Source of the DNA: Nitrospira sp. CG24A
GTDB lineage: Bacteria; Nitrospirota; Nitrospiria; Nitrospirales; Nitrospiraceae
Direction: 5' to 3'
Assembly: GCA_002869925.2 (NCBI GenBank)
Contig: NEWT02000014.1
Coordinates: 1 to 64,000, forward strand
Length of the DNA: 64,000 bases
The notes beneath the pieces were generated by a model. The model saw nothing but the letters and a program-made list of their open reading frames with translations, made no database searches and was not told the origin of the DNA. Below are positions 20,290-29,856 of the stretch, piece by piece; position 1 is the first letter of the stretch, and every line of letters starts with the position of its first letter. The position numbers were made by a program, and so were the translations under genes.

Positions 20290-20643
20290 ATGGCTGAAGC
20301 ACAAGCAGTTCTAAGGTTCGTACGTGTCTCTCCGAGGAAAGCGCGCCCGGTGATCGACTTGATCCGTGGGCAGCAAGTACCGATGGCGTTGGCAATGCTC
20401 AGAAATTTGCCGCGTCATGCTTCGAAGGTGGTCGAAAAGATTTTGCGGTCCGCTGTGGCTAATGCAGAGCAAAAGGAAATGGGCGACAGTGAATCGATGG
20501 TGGTGTCGAAGGCATTCGTTGATTGCGGGCCGACGTTGAAGCGGTTTCGGGCTCGATCCCAGGGGCGTGCAAATGCGATTCAAAAGCGTATGAGCCATAT
20601 TACGGTTGTGGTGTCGGCTGCGAGCATGAAGGAAAAGAAGTAG
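20290..20643 (+). CDS. rplV: 50S ribosomal protein L22
   Basis: L22 lines the exit tunnel with a long beta hairpin, seen here as [19 protein letters not shown]. With the ATG at 20290 the protein has 117 residues. A TTG at 20275 would add five. A GGGAAGG sequence lies very close to the ATG, so the exact start is slightly uncertain. The N-terminal [19 protein letters not shown] segment is typical. Confidence 0.93.
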   Translation: MAEAQAVLRFVRVSPRKARPVIDLIRGQQVPMALAMLRNLPRHASKVVEKILRSAVANAEQKEMGDSESMVVSKAFVDCGPTLKRFRARSQGRANAIQKRMSHITVVVSAASMKEKK

Positions 20644-20699
20644 GTAGGGACGGCTAAGGGAACGGATTCATTTCTCGTCTGAGTGAGGCATAGGAAGTT

Positions 20700-21371
20700 A
20701 TGGGGCATAAGACACATCCGATCGGATACCGGCTAGGATATAACGTAACGTGGTCCTCTCGATGGTATGCCAGCAAAGATTATGCGAAGCTGCTCCATCA
20801 GGATATTAAGATTCGCAAGATGGTCAAACAGCGTCTCTTTCATGCTGGTGTGGCCAAGGTTGAAATCGAGCGATCGGGAGACCAGACGCGCGTCATTATT
20901 CACACCGCACGGCCAGGTATCATTATTGGTCGCAAGGGGGCTGAAGTCGATAAACTCAAGGCGGAGTTAGAGAAGACGTATTCCGGTCAGGTCTATATTA
21001 CGGTGAAGGAAATTAAGAAACCGGAACTGGATGCCCAGTTGGTGTGTGAAAACGTCGCAACTCAGTTGGAGAAGCGTGTTGCATTTCGCCGGGCGATGAA
21101 GCGAAGCGTGCAGTCCGCACTTCGTCTTGGTGCTCAAGGTATCAAGATTATGGTTGGGGGGCGTCTTGGTGGAGCGGAGATTGCCCGCTCAGAGTGGTAT
21201 CGCGAAGGCCGTGTCCCTCTCCATACTCTCAGGGCAGACATCGATTACGGGTTTGCTGAAGCTCATACAACGATGGGGCAAATTGGAATTAAGACTTGGA
21301 TTTATAAGGGGGAAGTACTTCCATTGCAACCTATCAATAAAGAATCAGCCTTTGACCGAAGGCTTGGGTAA
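20700..21371 (+). CDS. rpsC: 30S ribosomal protein S3
   Basis: S3 is at the mRNA entry tunnel. 223 residues, with [13 protein letters not shown] at the start, the KH-domain GXXG in [12 protein letters not shown], and the C-terminal domain with [20 protein letters not shown]. Typical length. The start is preceded by GAGTGAGGCATAGGAAG. Confidence 0.96.
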   Translation: MGHKTHPIGYRLGYNVTWSSRWYASKDYAKLLHQDIKIRKMVKQRLFHAGVAKVEIERSGDQTRVIIHTARPGIIIGRKGAEVDKLKAELEKTYSGQVYITVKEIKKPELDAQLVCENVATQLEKRVAFRRAMKRSVQSALRLGAQGIKIMVGGRLGGAEIARSEWYREGRVPLHTLRADIDYGFAEAHTTMGQIGIKTWIYKGEVLPLQPINKESAFDRRLG

Positions 21372-21385
21372 CTGAAGAGGGTATT

Positions 21386-21799
21386 GTGTTAGCACCAAAG
21401 AAAGTAAAGTTTCGTAAAATGATGAAGGGGCGTATGACCGGTAAGGCCTATCGTGGCGGTCAGATTACCCTTGGAGAGTTCGGTCTCAAGGCGCTTGAGC
21501 CGGGTTGGATTACCAGCAGGCAAATCGAGGCAGCGCGCATCGCGATCACTCGATGCGTGAAGCGTGGTGGCCAGGTGTGGACGAGAATTTTTCCTGATAA
21601 ACCGATTACCAAGAAGCCGGCTGAGACGAGAATGGGTAAGGGAAAAGGCAACCCGGAGTACTGGGTCGCTGTGGTTAAGCCTGGCCGTATTCTCTATGAA
21701 ATGGATGGTGTGACGCCGGAAGTTGCTAAAGAGGCATTCCGTTTAGCTTCGCATAAGTTACCCATTGCCACTAAGTGTGTGATCCGTGGTGAGTTTTAG
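21386..21799 (+). CDS. rplP: 50S ribosomal protein L16
   Basis: L16 is near the A-site tRNA. 137 residues from a GTG start at 21386, giving [17 protein letters not shown], the conserved N-terminus. It contains [22 protein letters not shown], in which family members carry a hydroxylated Arg in some species. Normal length. Confidence 0.95.
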   Translation: MLAPKKVKFRKMMKGRMTGKAYRGGQITLGEFGLKALEPGWITSRQIEAARIAITRCVKRGGQVWTRIFPDKPITKKPAETRMGKGKGNPEYWVAVVKPGRILYEMDGVTPEVAKEAFRLASHKLPIATKCVIRGEF

Positions 21800-21839
21800 C
21801 ATTAATTGAACCAGACGCAGGGGCAAGGAGAGCATTTTC

Positions 21840-22061
21840 ATGGACTTGAAGGAGTTACGCCAGCTGACGGAGCCTGAGTTGGCGGAGAAGGGGCAGCAGC
21901 TCACGCAAGAACTTTTCAATCTTCGGTTCCAACTGGGAACAGGGAGGCTGGAAAACCCTATGCAAGTTCGTAAAACGAAGCGGTCCATTGCCAGGATTAA
22001 GACGCTTCAGCGCGAGCTGGTACAGGCTGGTCCAACTTCCACTACGGCGAAAGGGGCTTGA
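21840..22061 (+). CDS. rpmC: 50S ribosomal protein L29
   Basis: Small two-helix protein of the exit-tunnel rim. 73 residues, beginning [14 protein letters not shown], with the signature [18 protein letters not shown] and [13 protein letters not shown]. The short tail [12 protein letters not shown] is poorly conserved. The stop is two bases before the rpsQ ATG. Confidence 0.94.
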   Translation: MDLKELRQLTEPELAEKGQQLTQELFNLRFQLGTGRLENPMQVRKTKRSIARIKTLQRELVQAGPTSTTAKGA

Positions 22062-22063
22062 GG

Positions 22064-22330
22064 ATGGGCGAATCAGAAAATAAACGGCGTGAGTGGGTTG
22101 GACGTGTGGTCAGTAATAAGATGAATAAGACCGTGGTTGTCGAAATTGAGCGCTCGGTTATTCACCCACTCTATCGGAAAGTGCTTCGTCGGGTCACCAA
22201 ATTCAAGGCCCATGATGAGGACAACGCCTGCAAGATCGGCGACCGTGTGCGCATGGTTGAAACAAGACCGATTAGTAAGGACAAGCATATGCGAGTGATT
22301 GAAGTTGTGGATAAGGGACGTAATGAATAG
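22064..22330 (+). CDS. rpsQ: 30S ribosomal protein S17
   Basis: Primary 16S rRNA binding protein. The track begins at a TTG inside the rpmC stop, and the ATG at 22064 gives 88 residues. The sequence [22 protein letters not shown] and the region [23 protein letters not shown] are the conserved OB-fold strands. Last gene of the S10 operon before rplN. Confidence 0.94.
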   Translation: MGESENKRREWVGRVVSNKMNKTVVVEIERSVIHPLYRKVLRRVTKFKAHDEDNACKIGDRVRMVETRPISKDKHMRVIEVVDKGRNE

Positions 22331-22368
22331 GTTGTCATTGGGTAAGGGATAGAGGGAAGACTCGAATT

Positions 22369-22737
22369 ATGATTCAAAGCTATACCTACATGGATGTGGC
22401 CGATAACTCGGGTGCCAAGCAGGCCATGTGTTTTCATGTGCTTGGGGGAACCAGGCGTCGGTACGCTTCTCTTGGAGACATTGTTGTTGTCGCGGTCAAG
22501 GAGGCGATTCCTGCAGCCACAGTCAAGAAAGGTGATGTGAGCCGAGCCGTGGTTGTGCGAACAACCAAGGAAGTGCGCCGGGAAGATGGTTCCTATATCA
22601 AGTTTGATCGGAATGCCTGTGTCTTGATCAATAAGGAAGGTGATCCGGTTGGAACTCGTATTTTCGGACCAATTGCGCGGGAACTACGGTGGAAAAAGTT
22701 CATGAAGATTATTTCCCTTGCTCCGGAAGTACTGTAA
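22369..22737 (+). CDS. rplN: 50S ribosomal protein L14
   Basis: First gene of the spc operon. 122 residues, the standard length, with [21 protein letters not shown] at the start and [20 protein letters not shown] in the middle. It lies 38 bases after rpsQ with no terminator between, so the S10 and spc operons appear joined. Confidence 0.96.
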   Translation: MIQSYTYMDVADNSGAKQAMCFHVLGGTRRRYASLGDIVVVAVKEAIPAATVKKGDVSRAVVVRTTKEVRREDGSYIKFDRNACVLINKEGDPVGTRIFGPIARELRWKKFMKIISLAPEVL

Positions 22738-22756
22738 CGGGGATGGAGACGGCGAG

Positions 22757-23092
22757 ATGAGTAAGCAGGAGTTGAAAAAGAATCGAATTCGTAAGGGCGA
22801 TGTTGTGGTTGTGATTGCCGGACGTGATCGTGGTAAATCGGGGAAAGTGCTTTCGGTTGATTCTGGGGCGGGGAAGGTCGTGGTCGAAAAGGTGAATATG
22901 ATCAAGCGCCACACCAAACCGAATCAGAAGGTCAAGCAAGGCGGTATTCTCGAACGAGAAGCCCCTTTTGCCGTCTCGAATGTTATGTATCTGTGTCCTG
23001 TGACGCAGAAGCCGACCCGGCTTGGGGTGCGCACGCTTGATGGTGGCCGGCGGGTCCGGTTCAGTAAAAAATCGAACGACTCAGTCGAGTAG
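22757..23092 (+). CDS. rplX: 50S ribosomal protein L24
   Basis: Assembly initiator of the 50S subunit. The track starts inside rplN, and the ATG at 22757 gives 111 residues. It has the KOW motif [20 protein letters not shown] and the [12 protein letters not shown] segment. The start [15 protein letters not shown] is slightly longer than in E. coli. Confidence 0.94.
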   Translation: MSKQELKKNRIRKGDVVVVIAGRDRGKSGKVLSVDSGAGKVVVEKVNMIKRHTKPNQKVKQGGILEREAPFAVSNVMYLCPVTQKPTRLGVRTLDGGRRVRFSKKSNDSVE

Positions 23093-23107
23093 GAGTGAGG
23101 ACGCCGG

Positions 23108-23764
23108 ATGGCGAAGATTGAATCAGGAAAAGGTGGTAAATCGTCAGAGCGCCGTGTACCCAAGAAAAAAGAGGGGTCGTCGGCACCTCAGGCAGTTGAC
23201 CAGGGTAGTGATGAGTCGAAGTTCGCTCCGCGGATGCGCGAAACCTATCTGCAGAAGGTCGTTCCTGCGCTCATGAAAGAGTTCGGCTACAAAAACATCA
23301 TGCAAGTTCCAAAGCTTGAACGGATCGTGCTGAACGTAGGTATGGGTGAAGCGATTCAGAACGTGAAGCTGCTAGAAAGCGCCGCCGGAGAGCTGGGTGC
23401 AATTACAGGCCAAAAGCCTCTGATCACAAAGGCGAAGAAGGCTATTGCCTCCTTCAAGCTGCGACAAGGTATGCCGATCGGTACAAAGGTCACGTTGCGG
23501 AGCCGCAGAATGTGGGAGTTCTTTGATCGACTTGTGACATTGTCGTTACCACGAATTCGTGACTTTAGGGGCGTTTCGCCAAAGTCGTTTGATGGTCGAG
23601 GCAATTACACGCTTGGTCTTAAAGAGCAATTGATTTTTCCGGAGATTAAATACGACGAAGTTGCCTCGATCCATGGAATGGACATTACGATTGTCACGAC
23701 CGCGAGGACCAACGATGAAGGACGCGCACTGTTAAAGCATTTAGGAATGCCATTTCGGACGTAA
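23108..23764 (+). CDS. rplE: 50S ribosomal protein L5, with N-terminal extension
   Basis: L5 binds 5S rRNA and contacts P-site tRNA. The protein has 218 residues against about 180 in the family. The recognisable L5 begins near residue 40 ([21 protein letters not shown]). The first 39 residues are a charged, low-complexity Lys/Ser/Glu tail. I see no better internal Met before the conserved part, and the ATG at 23108 follows GGACGCCGG. The rest, including [19 protein letters not shown], is canonical. Confidence 0.93.
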   Translation: MAKIESGKGGKSSERRVPKKKEGSSAPQAVDQGSDESKFAPRMRETYLQKVVPALMKEFGYKNIMQVPKLERIVLNVGMGEAIQNVKLLESAAGELGAITGQKPLITKAKKAIASFKLRQGMPIGTKVTLRSRRMWEFFDRLVTLSLPRIRDFRGVSPKSFDGRGNYTLGLKEQLIFPEIKYDEVASIHGMDITIVTTARTNDEGRALLKHLGMPFRT

Positions 23765-23785
23765 TGTCTAGCGAAGGAGTTGCTA

Positions 23786-23971
23786 GTGTCGAGATTAGCG
23801 CTAAGAAATAAATCAGCCATCAAGGCAAAGTTTCCGGTCAGGGACTATCACCGATGTGAGATTTGCGGGCGGGTGAGAGGGTTCTTGCGCCGGTTTCGTA
23901 TGTGTAGAATTTGCTTTCGGTTGCTGAGCCTGAAGGGTGAGATCCCTGGGGTTCGGAAGTCGAGTTGGTAG
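23786..23971 (+). CDS. rpsN: 30S ribosomal protein S14, zinc-binding (type Z)
   Basis: A 61-residue S14 of the short zinc-binding type, with CEIC and CRIC pairs and the C-terminal [11 protein letters not shown]. The track starts at TTG 23780, but the GTG at 23786 has GAAGGAG six bases upstream and gives exactly the usual 61 residues. It sits between rplE and rpsH as normal. Confidence 0.94.
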   Translation: MSRLALRNKSAIKAKFPVRDYHRCEICGRVRGFLRRFRMCRICFRLLSLKGEIPGVRKSSW

Positions 23972-24045
23972 GGCATCCATTTTTCGCGCCACCGGGCTGA
24001 TGATGGTCATCAGATTATTCGGCGAATGTTGGTGAAAGGGTTAGT

Positions 24046-24441
24046 ATGGTTACAGATCCCATTAGCGACCTGTTAGTACGATTGCAAAACGGACTTCGGC
24101 GGCGGCACGACACTGTTAGCGTTCCTGCCTCCCGTCTCAAACGTGAGATCCTTCGAATCCTCCAAAACCAAGGTTATATTCAGGGCGTTCAAGCTGAGGT
24201 CGAGGACGGACACCCTGTACTGAAGGTCCAGCTGCGCTATGTCGTAGAGGGGCAACCTATGGTGACAGGTATGCAGCGAGTGAGCAAGCCTGGTCGCCGT
24301 GTCTATGTAGGGATCAAAAATATTCCACGGGTCAAGAACGGCATTGGGATGGCGATTTTGTCGACCTCGAAAGGGCTGATGACAGATCAGGACTCTCGCC
24401 GTGCAGGACTGGGTGGGGAAGTGTTGTGCGCCGTATGGTAA
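24046..24441 (+). CDS. rpsH: 30S ribosomal protein S8
   Basis: S8 binds 16S helix 21 and represses the spc operon in E. coli. 131 residues, with DPISDLLVRLQNGLRRRH at the start. The C-terminal signature ILSTSKGLMTDQDSRRAGLGGEVLC is canonical. Normal length. Confidence 0.96.
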   Translation: MVTDPISDLLVRLQNGLRRRHDTVSVPASRLKREILRILQNQGYIQGVQAEVEDGHPVLKVQLRYVVEGQPMVTGMQRVSKPGRRVYVGIKNIPRVKNGIGMAILSTSKGLMTDQDSRRAGLGGEVLCAVW

Positions 24442-24496
24442 TGAGAAGAGCAAGCTGGGCGGTCATTGCGGCGGTGTCTAGAGGAGTGAGGCGTCG

Positions 24497-25033
24497 ATGT
24501 CGCGTATAGGAAAGAAGCCGATTGAAATTCCATCAGGAGTGGATGTCAAAGTTGCAGGGTCTATCGTATCTGTAAAGGGGCCGCTCGGGAAGATCGATTG
24601 GTCGCTGTCTTCTGGCCTGGGGGTTTCAATTGCGGGCGGACAGCTTGTGGTGAACCGATCGAATGAGGACCGTCAGGTCCGCGCCATGCATGGGTTAACT
24701 CGCGCAGAGCTGAGTAACATTGTTCACGGTGTGACAAAGGGGTATGAGCGTAACCTGGAAATCACTGGGGTTGGATATAAGGTTGCAGTACAGGGTCGAA
24801 CCATGAGTTTTAGTTTAGGCTATATCAATCCAGTTGTTTACCCAATCCCCGTTGGAATCGACGTGAAGGTGGACAAGCAAACGCTGATTAATGTGAAGGG
24901 CGCTGACAAACGATTGGTGGGTCAGGTTGCGGCGAATTTGCGATCCATCAAGCCTCCGGACGTCTATAAGCAAAAAGGTGTTCGTTATGCCGGGGAAGTG
25001 TTGCGCAAGAAAGCCGGAAAGACCGGGAAGTAG
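24497..25033 (+). CDS. rplF: 50S ribosomal protein L6
   Basis: 178 residues, two tandem L6 folds, starting MSRIGKKPIEIPSGVDV. The second domain carries the signature PPDVYKQKGVRYAGE near the C-terminus. L6 lies at the base of the L7/L12 stalk. Normal length. GAGGAGTGAGG lies just upstream. Confidence 0.96.
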   Translation: MSRIGKKPIEIPSGVDVKVAGSIVSVKGPLGKIDWSLSSGLGVSIAGGQLVVNRSNEDRQVRAMHGLTRAELSNIVHGVTKGYERNLEITGVGYKVAVQGRTMSFSLGYINPVVYPIPVGIDVKVDKQTLINVKGADKRLVGQVAANLRSIKPPDVYKQKGVRYAGEVLRKKAGKTGK

Positions 25034-25041
25034 GGTGATGC

Positions 25042-25407
25042 ATGAATATTGCCGATAAAGCCAGTCAATTAACAAGACGAAAACAACGAGTGCGAAAGCG
25101 CGTGTTTGGAACGGCGGAACGTCCACGGCTCAATGTGTTTCGCAGTCGCTCCCATATCTATGCCCAGATCGTTGATGATCTCAAAGGTGCTACGTTAGTG
25201 GCCGCATCCTCCCAGGATAAGTCATTGCGTACATCGGTCAAATCTACCGGTAGCATTGAAGGTGCAAAAGCTGTCGGAAGGCTGTTGGCCGAACGGGCTA
25301 AGATCGCCAAGGTGCAAGCTGTGGTATTTGATCGTGGTGGTCGGATGTATCATGGGCGAGTCAAAGCGTTGGCTGAGGCATCGCGTGAAGGCGGGTTGCA
25401 GTTCTGA
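25042..25407 (+). CDS. rplR: 50S ribosomal protein L18
   Basis: 5S rRNA-binding protein of 121 residues. [20 protein letters not shown] and the C-terminal [26 protein letters not shown] are the family signatures. It lies eight bases after rplF. Confidence 0.96.
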   Translation: MNIADKASQLTRRKQRVRKRVFGTAERPRLNVFRSRSHIYAQIVDDLKGATLVAASSQDKSLRTSVKSTGSIEGAKAVGRLLAERAKIAKVQAVVFDRGGRMYHGRVKALAEASREGGLQF

Positions 25408-25466
25408 GTCAGACCTCGCTTCCGTTACGATATAAGGGCGAGGGGAACAAAGAGGAGAGATGATAG

Positions 25467-25976
25467 GTGCGAGTTAATCCAGATGAACTAAGCCTGAAAG
25501 ACAAGGTTGTGTTTATCAACCGGGTCGCGAAAGTCGTAAAAGGCGGAAAACGCTTTAATTTCTGTGCCTTAGTTGTGGTCGGCGATGGACAGGGATGGGT
25601 TGGGATTGGGAAAGGGAAAGCTGCTGAAGTACCTGTCGCAATCTCGAAGGCGGTCGAACAGGCCAAGAAAAACCTGGTGCACGTTTCCCTCACGTCCGGG
25701 ACGATTGCGCACGAGGTGCATGGGCTCTTCGGCGCCGAACATGTCCTTCTCAAGCCCGCAAAGAAGGGGGCAGGAATTATTGCCGGAGGCGCTGTCCGTG
25801 CGGTGGTTGAGGTTGCCGGTGTCCATAACATCATTGCGAAGACGCTCGGCCGTGGAAATCCGTTTAATACGGTTCGTGCCACGCTCAACGGTCTTTGCCA
25901 GCTCCGCAATGCTGAAGACGTTCTTAATATGCGTCGTACCCAGGTAGATGAGGTACAGAATAGGGTGAGAGTCTAA
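25467..25976 (+). CDS. rpsE: 30S ribosomal protein S5
   Basis: S5 works in decoding fidelity and mRNA unwinding. 169 residues from a GTG at 25467, supported by GAGGAGA upstream. The N-terminal double-stranded RNA-binding fold has KVVKGGKRFNFCALVVVGDG, and the C-terminal part has GAGIIAGGAVRAVVEVAGV. Its stop overlaps the rpmD start (TAATG). Confidence 0.95.
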   Translation: MRVNPDELSLKDKVVFINRVAKVVKGGKRFNFCALVVVGDGQGWVGIGKGKAAEVPVAISKAVEQAKKNLVHVSLTSGTIAHEVHGLFGAEHVLLKPAKKGAGIIAGGAVRAVVEVAGVHNIIAKTLGRGNPFNTVRATLNGLCQLRNAEDVLNMRRTQVDEVQNRVRV

Positions 25977-26185
25977 TGTCTACAGTGCAAACCACTATGG
26001 CTACCCCAAAGGGGTTTGTGATCACCTTACGGCGAAGCCCAATTGGCACACCGCAGAAACATCGGCTTGTGTTGAGTGGACTTGGCTTGAGGAAGATCAG
26101 GCAGAGGGTGACTCGTCCCAATACTCCACAAGTCAGAGGGATGATTGGAAAAGTCGGATATCTATTGGAAGTGCAGCCACAATGA
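25976..26185 (+). CDS. rpmD: 50S ribosomal protein L30
   Basis: A 69-residue L30, slightly longer than the usual 58-62 because of the first ten residues. It has ITLRRSPIGTPQKHRLVLSG and the typical IGKVGYLLEV end. It overlaps rpsE by one base and rplO by four, indicating tight translational coupling. Confidence 0.94.
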   Translation: MSTVQTTMATPKGFVITLRRSPIGTPQKHRLVLSGLGLRKIRQRVTRPNTPQVRGMIGKVGYLLEVQPQ

Positions 26186-26637
26186 ACTTACATGAGCTTG
26201 GTCCTGCAAAAGGATCCAGAAAGAAACGAAAGCGGATTGGCCGTGGCCCAGGTTCTGGCCATGGGAAAACGTCGGGGAAAGGGCATAAGGGTTTGTTGGC
26301 CAGATCCGGAGGTCGAAGCCGCCAGGCCGGAGGGTTTGAAGGTGGCCAGATGTCCCTTATTCGTCGAGTGCCGAAGCATGGATTTACCAATGTATTTCGC
26401 AAAGAATACTCGATTGTCAACCTGAAGAGCTTGGGTGACATGATGGTCACCGGTACCATCACACCGCAAGCATTGGTCGATGCCGGCTTGGTCAAGCGGA
26501 AGTCATTGCCGATCAAAGTTCTAGGAAACGGAGATCTTACGAAGGCGATTGTGGTGCAGGCCCACAAGTTTAGTAAGTCTGCAGAGGCAAAGATTCAAGC
26601 GGCTGGAGGGAGAGTCGAGGTCATTCCCGGTGTTTGA
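26182..26637 (+). CDS. rplO: 50S ribosomal protein L15
   Basis: 151 residues, with the conserved N-terminal glycine-rich arm (KGSRKKRKRIGRGPGSGHGK) that threads into 23S rRNA and the C-terminal globular domain with KFSKSAEAKIQAAGG. It overlaps rpmD by four bases and secY by eight. Confidence 0.95.
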   Translation: MNLHELGPAKGSRKKRKRIGRGPGSGHGKTSGKGHKGLLARSGGRSRQAGGFEGGQMSLIRRVPKHGFTNVFRKEYSIVNLKSLGDMMVTGTITPQALVDAGLVKRKSLPIKVLGNGDLTKAIVVQAHKFSKSAEAKIQAAGGRVEVIPGV

Positions 26638-27949
26638 GAGACTCCTGACCAGTTTTCAGAATATTCTTAAAATTCCCGAGTTACGTACCCGGATCCTCTT
26701 TACCATGGGGATGCTGGTGGTGTATCGGATCGGGGCGCATATTCCTACGCCTGGCATCAATGGCGAGGCCCTCTCAGAGTTTCTGCAAAAGGAAGGGGGC
26801 GCACTCCTCGGATTTTTAGATATTTTCTCAGGCGGATCGCTTTCACGATTGACGATCTTAGCGCTGGGCATTATGCCGTATATCAGTGCGTCGATTATTC
26901 TTCAGTTGCTGACCGTAGTTGTTCCGCATCTCACGAAGTTAGCCAAAGAGGGCGAGCGCGGCCGGAAAAAAATTATTCAGTACACTCGATTCGGGACCAT
27001 CGGGATTGCGCTCATTCAAGGATTTGGGATTGCCATCGGTCTCGAACAAATGAATAACGGCGCATTTGTGATGGATGCCGGATGGGGATTCCGTCTGATG
27101 ACGGTCATCACCTTGACGGCCGGTACCGGCTTTCTGATGTGGCTCGGTGAGCAGATTACCGAGAGGGGGATCGGGAATGGCATTTCCTTGATTATCTTCG
27201 CTGGAATTGTTGCGCGGCTACCCTCGGCTGTCGGGCAGACGTACAACCTGTATGAGATCGGTCAGTTGAATGCTTTCTTGTTGATTAGTTTGGCCTTGCT
27301 CATGGTCGTGGTGGTGGGTGCCATCGTTTTCCTGGAAAGCGGGAGGCGGAAAGTACCGGTTCAGTACGCAAAGCGGGTCATCGGACGCAGAGTGTTCGGC
27401 GGGCAGAGTACGCATATTCCACTGAAAATCAATACAGCAGGGGTGATTCCGCCTATTTTTGCATCGTCCATTATTGCATTTCCTGCGACGATCACCGGGT
27501 TTTTCGAGACGCCATGGATCAAGGATATCGGCGCGCAACTCGCGCCTGGATCGCTGCTATACACTCTGATGTATGTCGGTCTTATTCTGTTTTTCTGTTT
27601 CTTTTATACCGCCGTGGTTTTAAACCCAGTGGACATGGCGGACAATATGAAGAAGTACGGTGGATTCATTCCCGGGATTCGTCCTGGGGTGCGAACTTCT
27701 GATTATATTTATAAGGTGCTTACAAGAATTACGTTTGCCGGGTCGATCTACCTTGCGATCGTCTGTGTAATTCCTGAACTATTAATCTATAAACTAGGTG
27801 TGCCGTTCTATTTTGGCGGTACCTCGCTGCTGATCGTGATCGGAGTCGGTCTCGATACCGCACAACAGATTGAATCCCATATGCTCATGCGGAATTATGA
27901 AGGGTTTCTCGGCAAGGGCATGGCCCCCCTTCGTGGACGGAGCGGGTGA
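26630..27949 (+). CDS. secY: Preprotein translocase subunit SecY
   Basis: Ten-span channel of the Sec translocon. The track starts 81 bases upstream inside rplO, in a segment with no SecY similarity. The GTG at 26630 follows GAGG and gives 439 residues, the family length, beginning FERLLTSFQNILKIPELR. The plug and lateral-gate region has FSGGSLSRLTILALGIMPYISASI, and TERGIGNGISLIIFAGI is the conserved loop. It overlaps rplO by eight bases. Confidence 0.94.
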   Translation: MFERLLTSFQNILKIPELRTRILFTMGMLVVYRIGAHIPTPGINGEALSEFLQKEGGALLGFLDIFSGGSLSRLTILALGIMPYISASIILQLLTVVVPHLTKLAKEGERGRKKIIQYTRFGTIGIALIQGFGIAIGLEQMNNGAFVMDAGWGFRLMTVITLTAGTGFLMWLGEQITERGIGNGISLIIFAGIVARLPSAVGQTYNLYEIGQLNAFLLISLALLMVVVVGAIVFLESGRRKVPVQYAKRVIGRRVFGGQSTHIPLKINTAGVIPPIFASSIIAFPATITGFFETPWIKDIGAQLAPGSLLYTLMYVGLILFFCFFYTAVVLNPVDMADNMKKYGGFIPGIRPGVRTSDYIYKVLTRITFAGSIYLAIVCVIPELLIYKLGVPFYFGGTSLLIVIGVGLDTAQQIESHMLMRNYEGFLGKGMAPLRGRSG

Positions 27950-27959
27950 CGGGGAATCC

Positions 27960-28616
27960 ATGCGTGTGGTATTTCTTGGCGCACCAGGAGTAGGCAAGGG
28001 AACTCAGGCTGACCGTATTGCTGCGCAGTACCACGTGGCGAAGATTTCTACCGGTGATCTTCTTCGCGAGGCGGTTCGCACCCAGACCACACTGGGTCTG
28101 GAGGCAAAGAGTTATATGGATCAGGGGGGGTTGGTTCCTGATGCCGTGGTGATAGGGCTGGTACGGGAAAAGTTAGCTGATCCCAGTTGCGCGAATGGTT
28201 TTGTTCTAGATGGTTTTCCCAGGACGGTTCCGCAGGCGGAAGCTCTGGGTACCGTGTTGGTTTCAAAAGGGGTTACGCTGGATCGGGTTGTGAATTTTCA
28301 GGTTTCGCGTGAGGATGTTGTGCGGCGATTGAGTGGGCGCCGAAGTTGTCCAAAGTGTCAAGCCACCTTCCATGTAGACTTCGCCCCGTCTAAAATGGAT
28401 GGGATATGTGATCGGTGTGGTGAGCCACTCGTGCAGCGCAGCGATGATCGCCGTGAAGCCATTGAGACGCGATTGAAAGTCTATGATGAACAAACGGCTC
28501 CGCTCGTCCGCTATTATGATGAACGGCGGTTATTATTTCCGATGGATGCATCGGGCGGAGTGGATGTCGTGTTTCGGCATCTTTCACAGGAGCTTGCGCA
28601 GTACCAGGCGATATGA
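27960..28616 (+). CDS. adk: Adenylate kinase, zinc-lid type
   Basis: Converts ATP and AMP to two ADP. The ATG at 27960 gives 218 residues, and the track extension lies inside secY. The P-loop GAPGVGKGTQ is at residues 7-16. DGFPRTVPQAE is the AMP-site motif. The LID holds four cysteines (CPKC and CDRC), so it should bind zinc like Gram-positive enzymes. It follows secY after ten bases and overlaps map by four. Confidence 0.95.
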   Translation: MRVVFLGAPGVGKGTQADRIAAQYHVAKISTGDLLREAVRTQTTLGLEAKSYMDQGGLVPDAVVIGLVREKLADPSCANGFVLDGFPRTVPQAEALGTVLVSKGVTLDRVVNFQVSREDVVRRLSGRRSCPKCQATFHVDFAPSKMDGICDRCGEPLVQRSDDRREAIETRLKVYDEQTAPLVRYYDERRLLFPMDASGGVDVVFRHLSQELAQYQAI

Positions 28617-29362
28617 TCATTCTCAAGACGCCGGATGAGATTGCGGTGATGGCTCAGGCGTCAAGAGTAGTGGCAGAGACATTGCAGATATTGCAGAAAG
28701 CTGTTCGACCGGGTATCACGACTGATGAGTTGGACCGTTTAGCCGAGGAAGAGATTCGATCGCGTGGTGCGCGGCCAGCGTTTAAAGGATATCGAAACTA
28801 CCCGAAGACGCTGTGTGCGTCGGTGAATGACCAGGTCGTTCATGGGATTCCCTCCAAGCGAGTGCTGAAAGAGGGAGATATCATCGGTCTCGACCTCGGG
28901 GCGATTGTCGGGGGTTTCTACGGAGATTCGGCGATCACGGTTGCTGTAGGACAGACGACCGAACGGAATGCACGCTTGGTTCAAATCACCGAAGAAGCCA
29001 TGTATTTAGGAATCAAACAAGCAGTGGTGGGGCAACGGTTGTCTGATATTTCGTCTGCGATTCAGCGGCACGTGGAGTCTTCAGGCTACTCGGTTGTGAC
29101 GGAGTTTGTCGGTCATGGGATCGGTCGGCAGTTGCATGAAGAACCGCAGGTGCCGAATTACGGGAAACCAGGGCAAGGGCCTCGGTTGCAGGCAGGGATG
29201 GTTCTTGCCATCGAACCGATGGTCAATATGGGCGGTGCAGCCGTCAAAGTTCTTGAAGATCGATGGACTGCGGTAACAGTCGATGGGAGTCTCTCGGCGC
29301 ACTTTGAACATACGATAGCCATTACGTCGAGTGGGCCACCCGATATTTTGAGCCAGCTCTGA
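28613..29362 (+). CDS. map: Methionine aminopeptidase, type I
   Basis: Removes the initiator Met. 249 residues with the five metal ligands visible: Asp in GLDLGA, Asp in GDSAIT, His in GHGIGR, Glu in AIEPMV and Glu in FEHTIA. The His in QVVHGIPS is also present. No N-terminal zinc finger or SH3 extension, so class Ia. The start overlaps the adk stop (ATGA). Confidence 0.96.
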   Translation: MIILKTPDEIAVMAQASRVVAETLQILQKAVRPGITTDELDRLAEEEIRSRGARPAFKGYRNYPKTLCASVNDQVVHGIPSKRVLKEGDIIGLDLGAIVGGFYGDSAITVAVGQTTERNARLVQITEEAMYLGIKQAVVGQRLSDISSAIQRHVESSGYSVVTEFVGHGIGRQLHEEPQVPNYGKPGQGPRLQAGMVLAIEPMVNMGGAAVKVLEDRWTAVTVDGSLSAHFEHTIAITSSGPPDILSQL

Positions 29363-29411
29363 AGGAGACGCAAGCGCTGTGACGTGGTGTGGGGAGAAAG
29401 GATAGAGGTAC

Positions 29412-29630
29412 GTGCCAAAAGAAGATGTTATTGAGATACAAGGCACGGTAAACGAAACGTTGCCGAACGCGATGTTTCGTGTGTCGTTGGACAATGGCCA
29501 CAAGATCCTTGCGCATATTTCAGGCAAAATGCGTATGCACTTTATCCGTATTCTTCCTGGCGACAAGGTGACGGTGGAGTTATCGCCTTATGATCTGACA
29601 CGCGGTCGGATCACCTATCGGTTTAAGTAG
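29412..29630 (+). CDS. infA: Translation initiation factor IF-1
   Basis: A 72-residue OB-fold protein that occupies the A site during initiation. It starts from GTG at 29412 and reads [22 protein letters not shown], with the C-terminal [15 protein letters not shown]. Length is exactly typical. A GAGAAAGGATAGAGG stretch precedes it. Confidence 0.95.
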   Translation: MPKEDVIEIQGTVNETLPNAMFRVSLDNGHKILAHISGKMRMHFIRILPGDKVTVELSPYDLTRGRITYRFK

Positions 29631-29645
29631 GAGCGTGAACTGAAT

Positions 29646-29759
29646 ATGAAAGTGAGATCGTCTGTCAAGCCAATTTGTGCGAAATGTAAGGTGGTTCGGC
29701 GCAAAGGAGTGGTGCGAATTCTCTGCGAAAATCCGCGCCACAAGCAGCGTCAAGGATAG
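29646..29759 (+). CDS. rpmJ: 50S ribosomal protein L36
   Basis: A 37-residue protein below the length cutoff of the ORF track. It reads [20 protein letters not shown] and ends in NPRHKQRQG. The Cys-x2-Cys, a third Cys and a His form the zinc site, so it is the C+ type. It sits 15 bases after infA and before rpsM, its standard place. Confidence 0.96.
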   Translation: MKVRSSVKPICAKCKVVRRKGVVRILCENPRHKQRQG

Positions 29760-29856
29760 TGGTGCGCTCAAGAGTGGCGGGTGAACGCATCTGAGTCGTC
29801 GATGCGCACCCAACTCAGGCCGGTGAGTGTACGACAAGAAGAAGGTAGGAGGAACT

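Noticed and set aside
26549-26629. 27-codon extension of secY
   Set aside because: It lies within rplO and has no similarity to SecY. The GTG at 26630 fits the family start.
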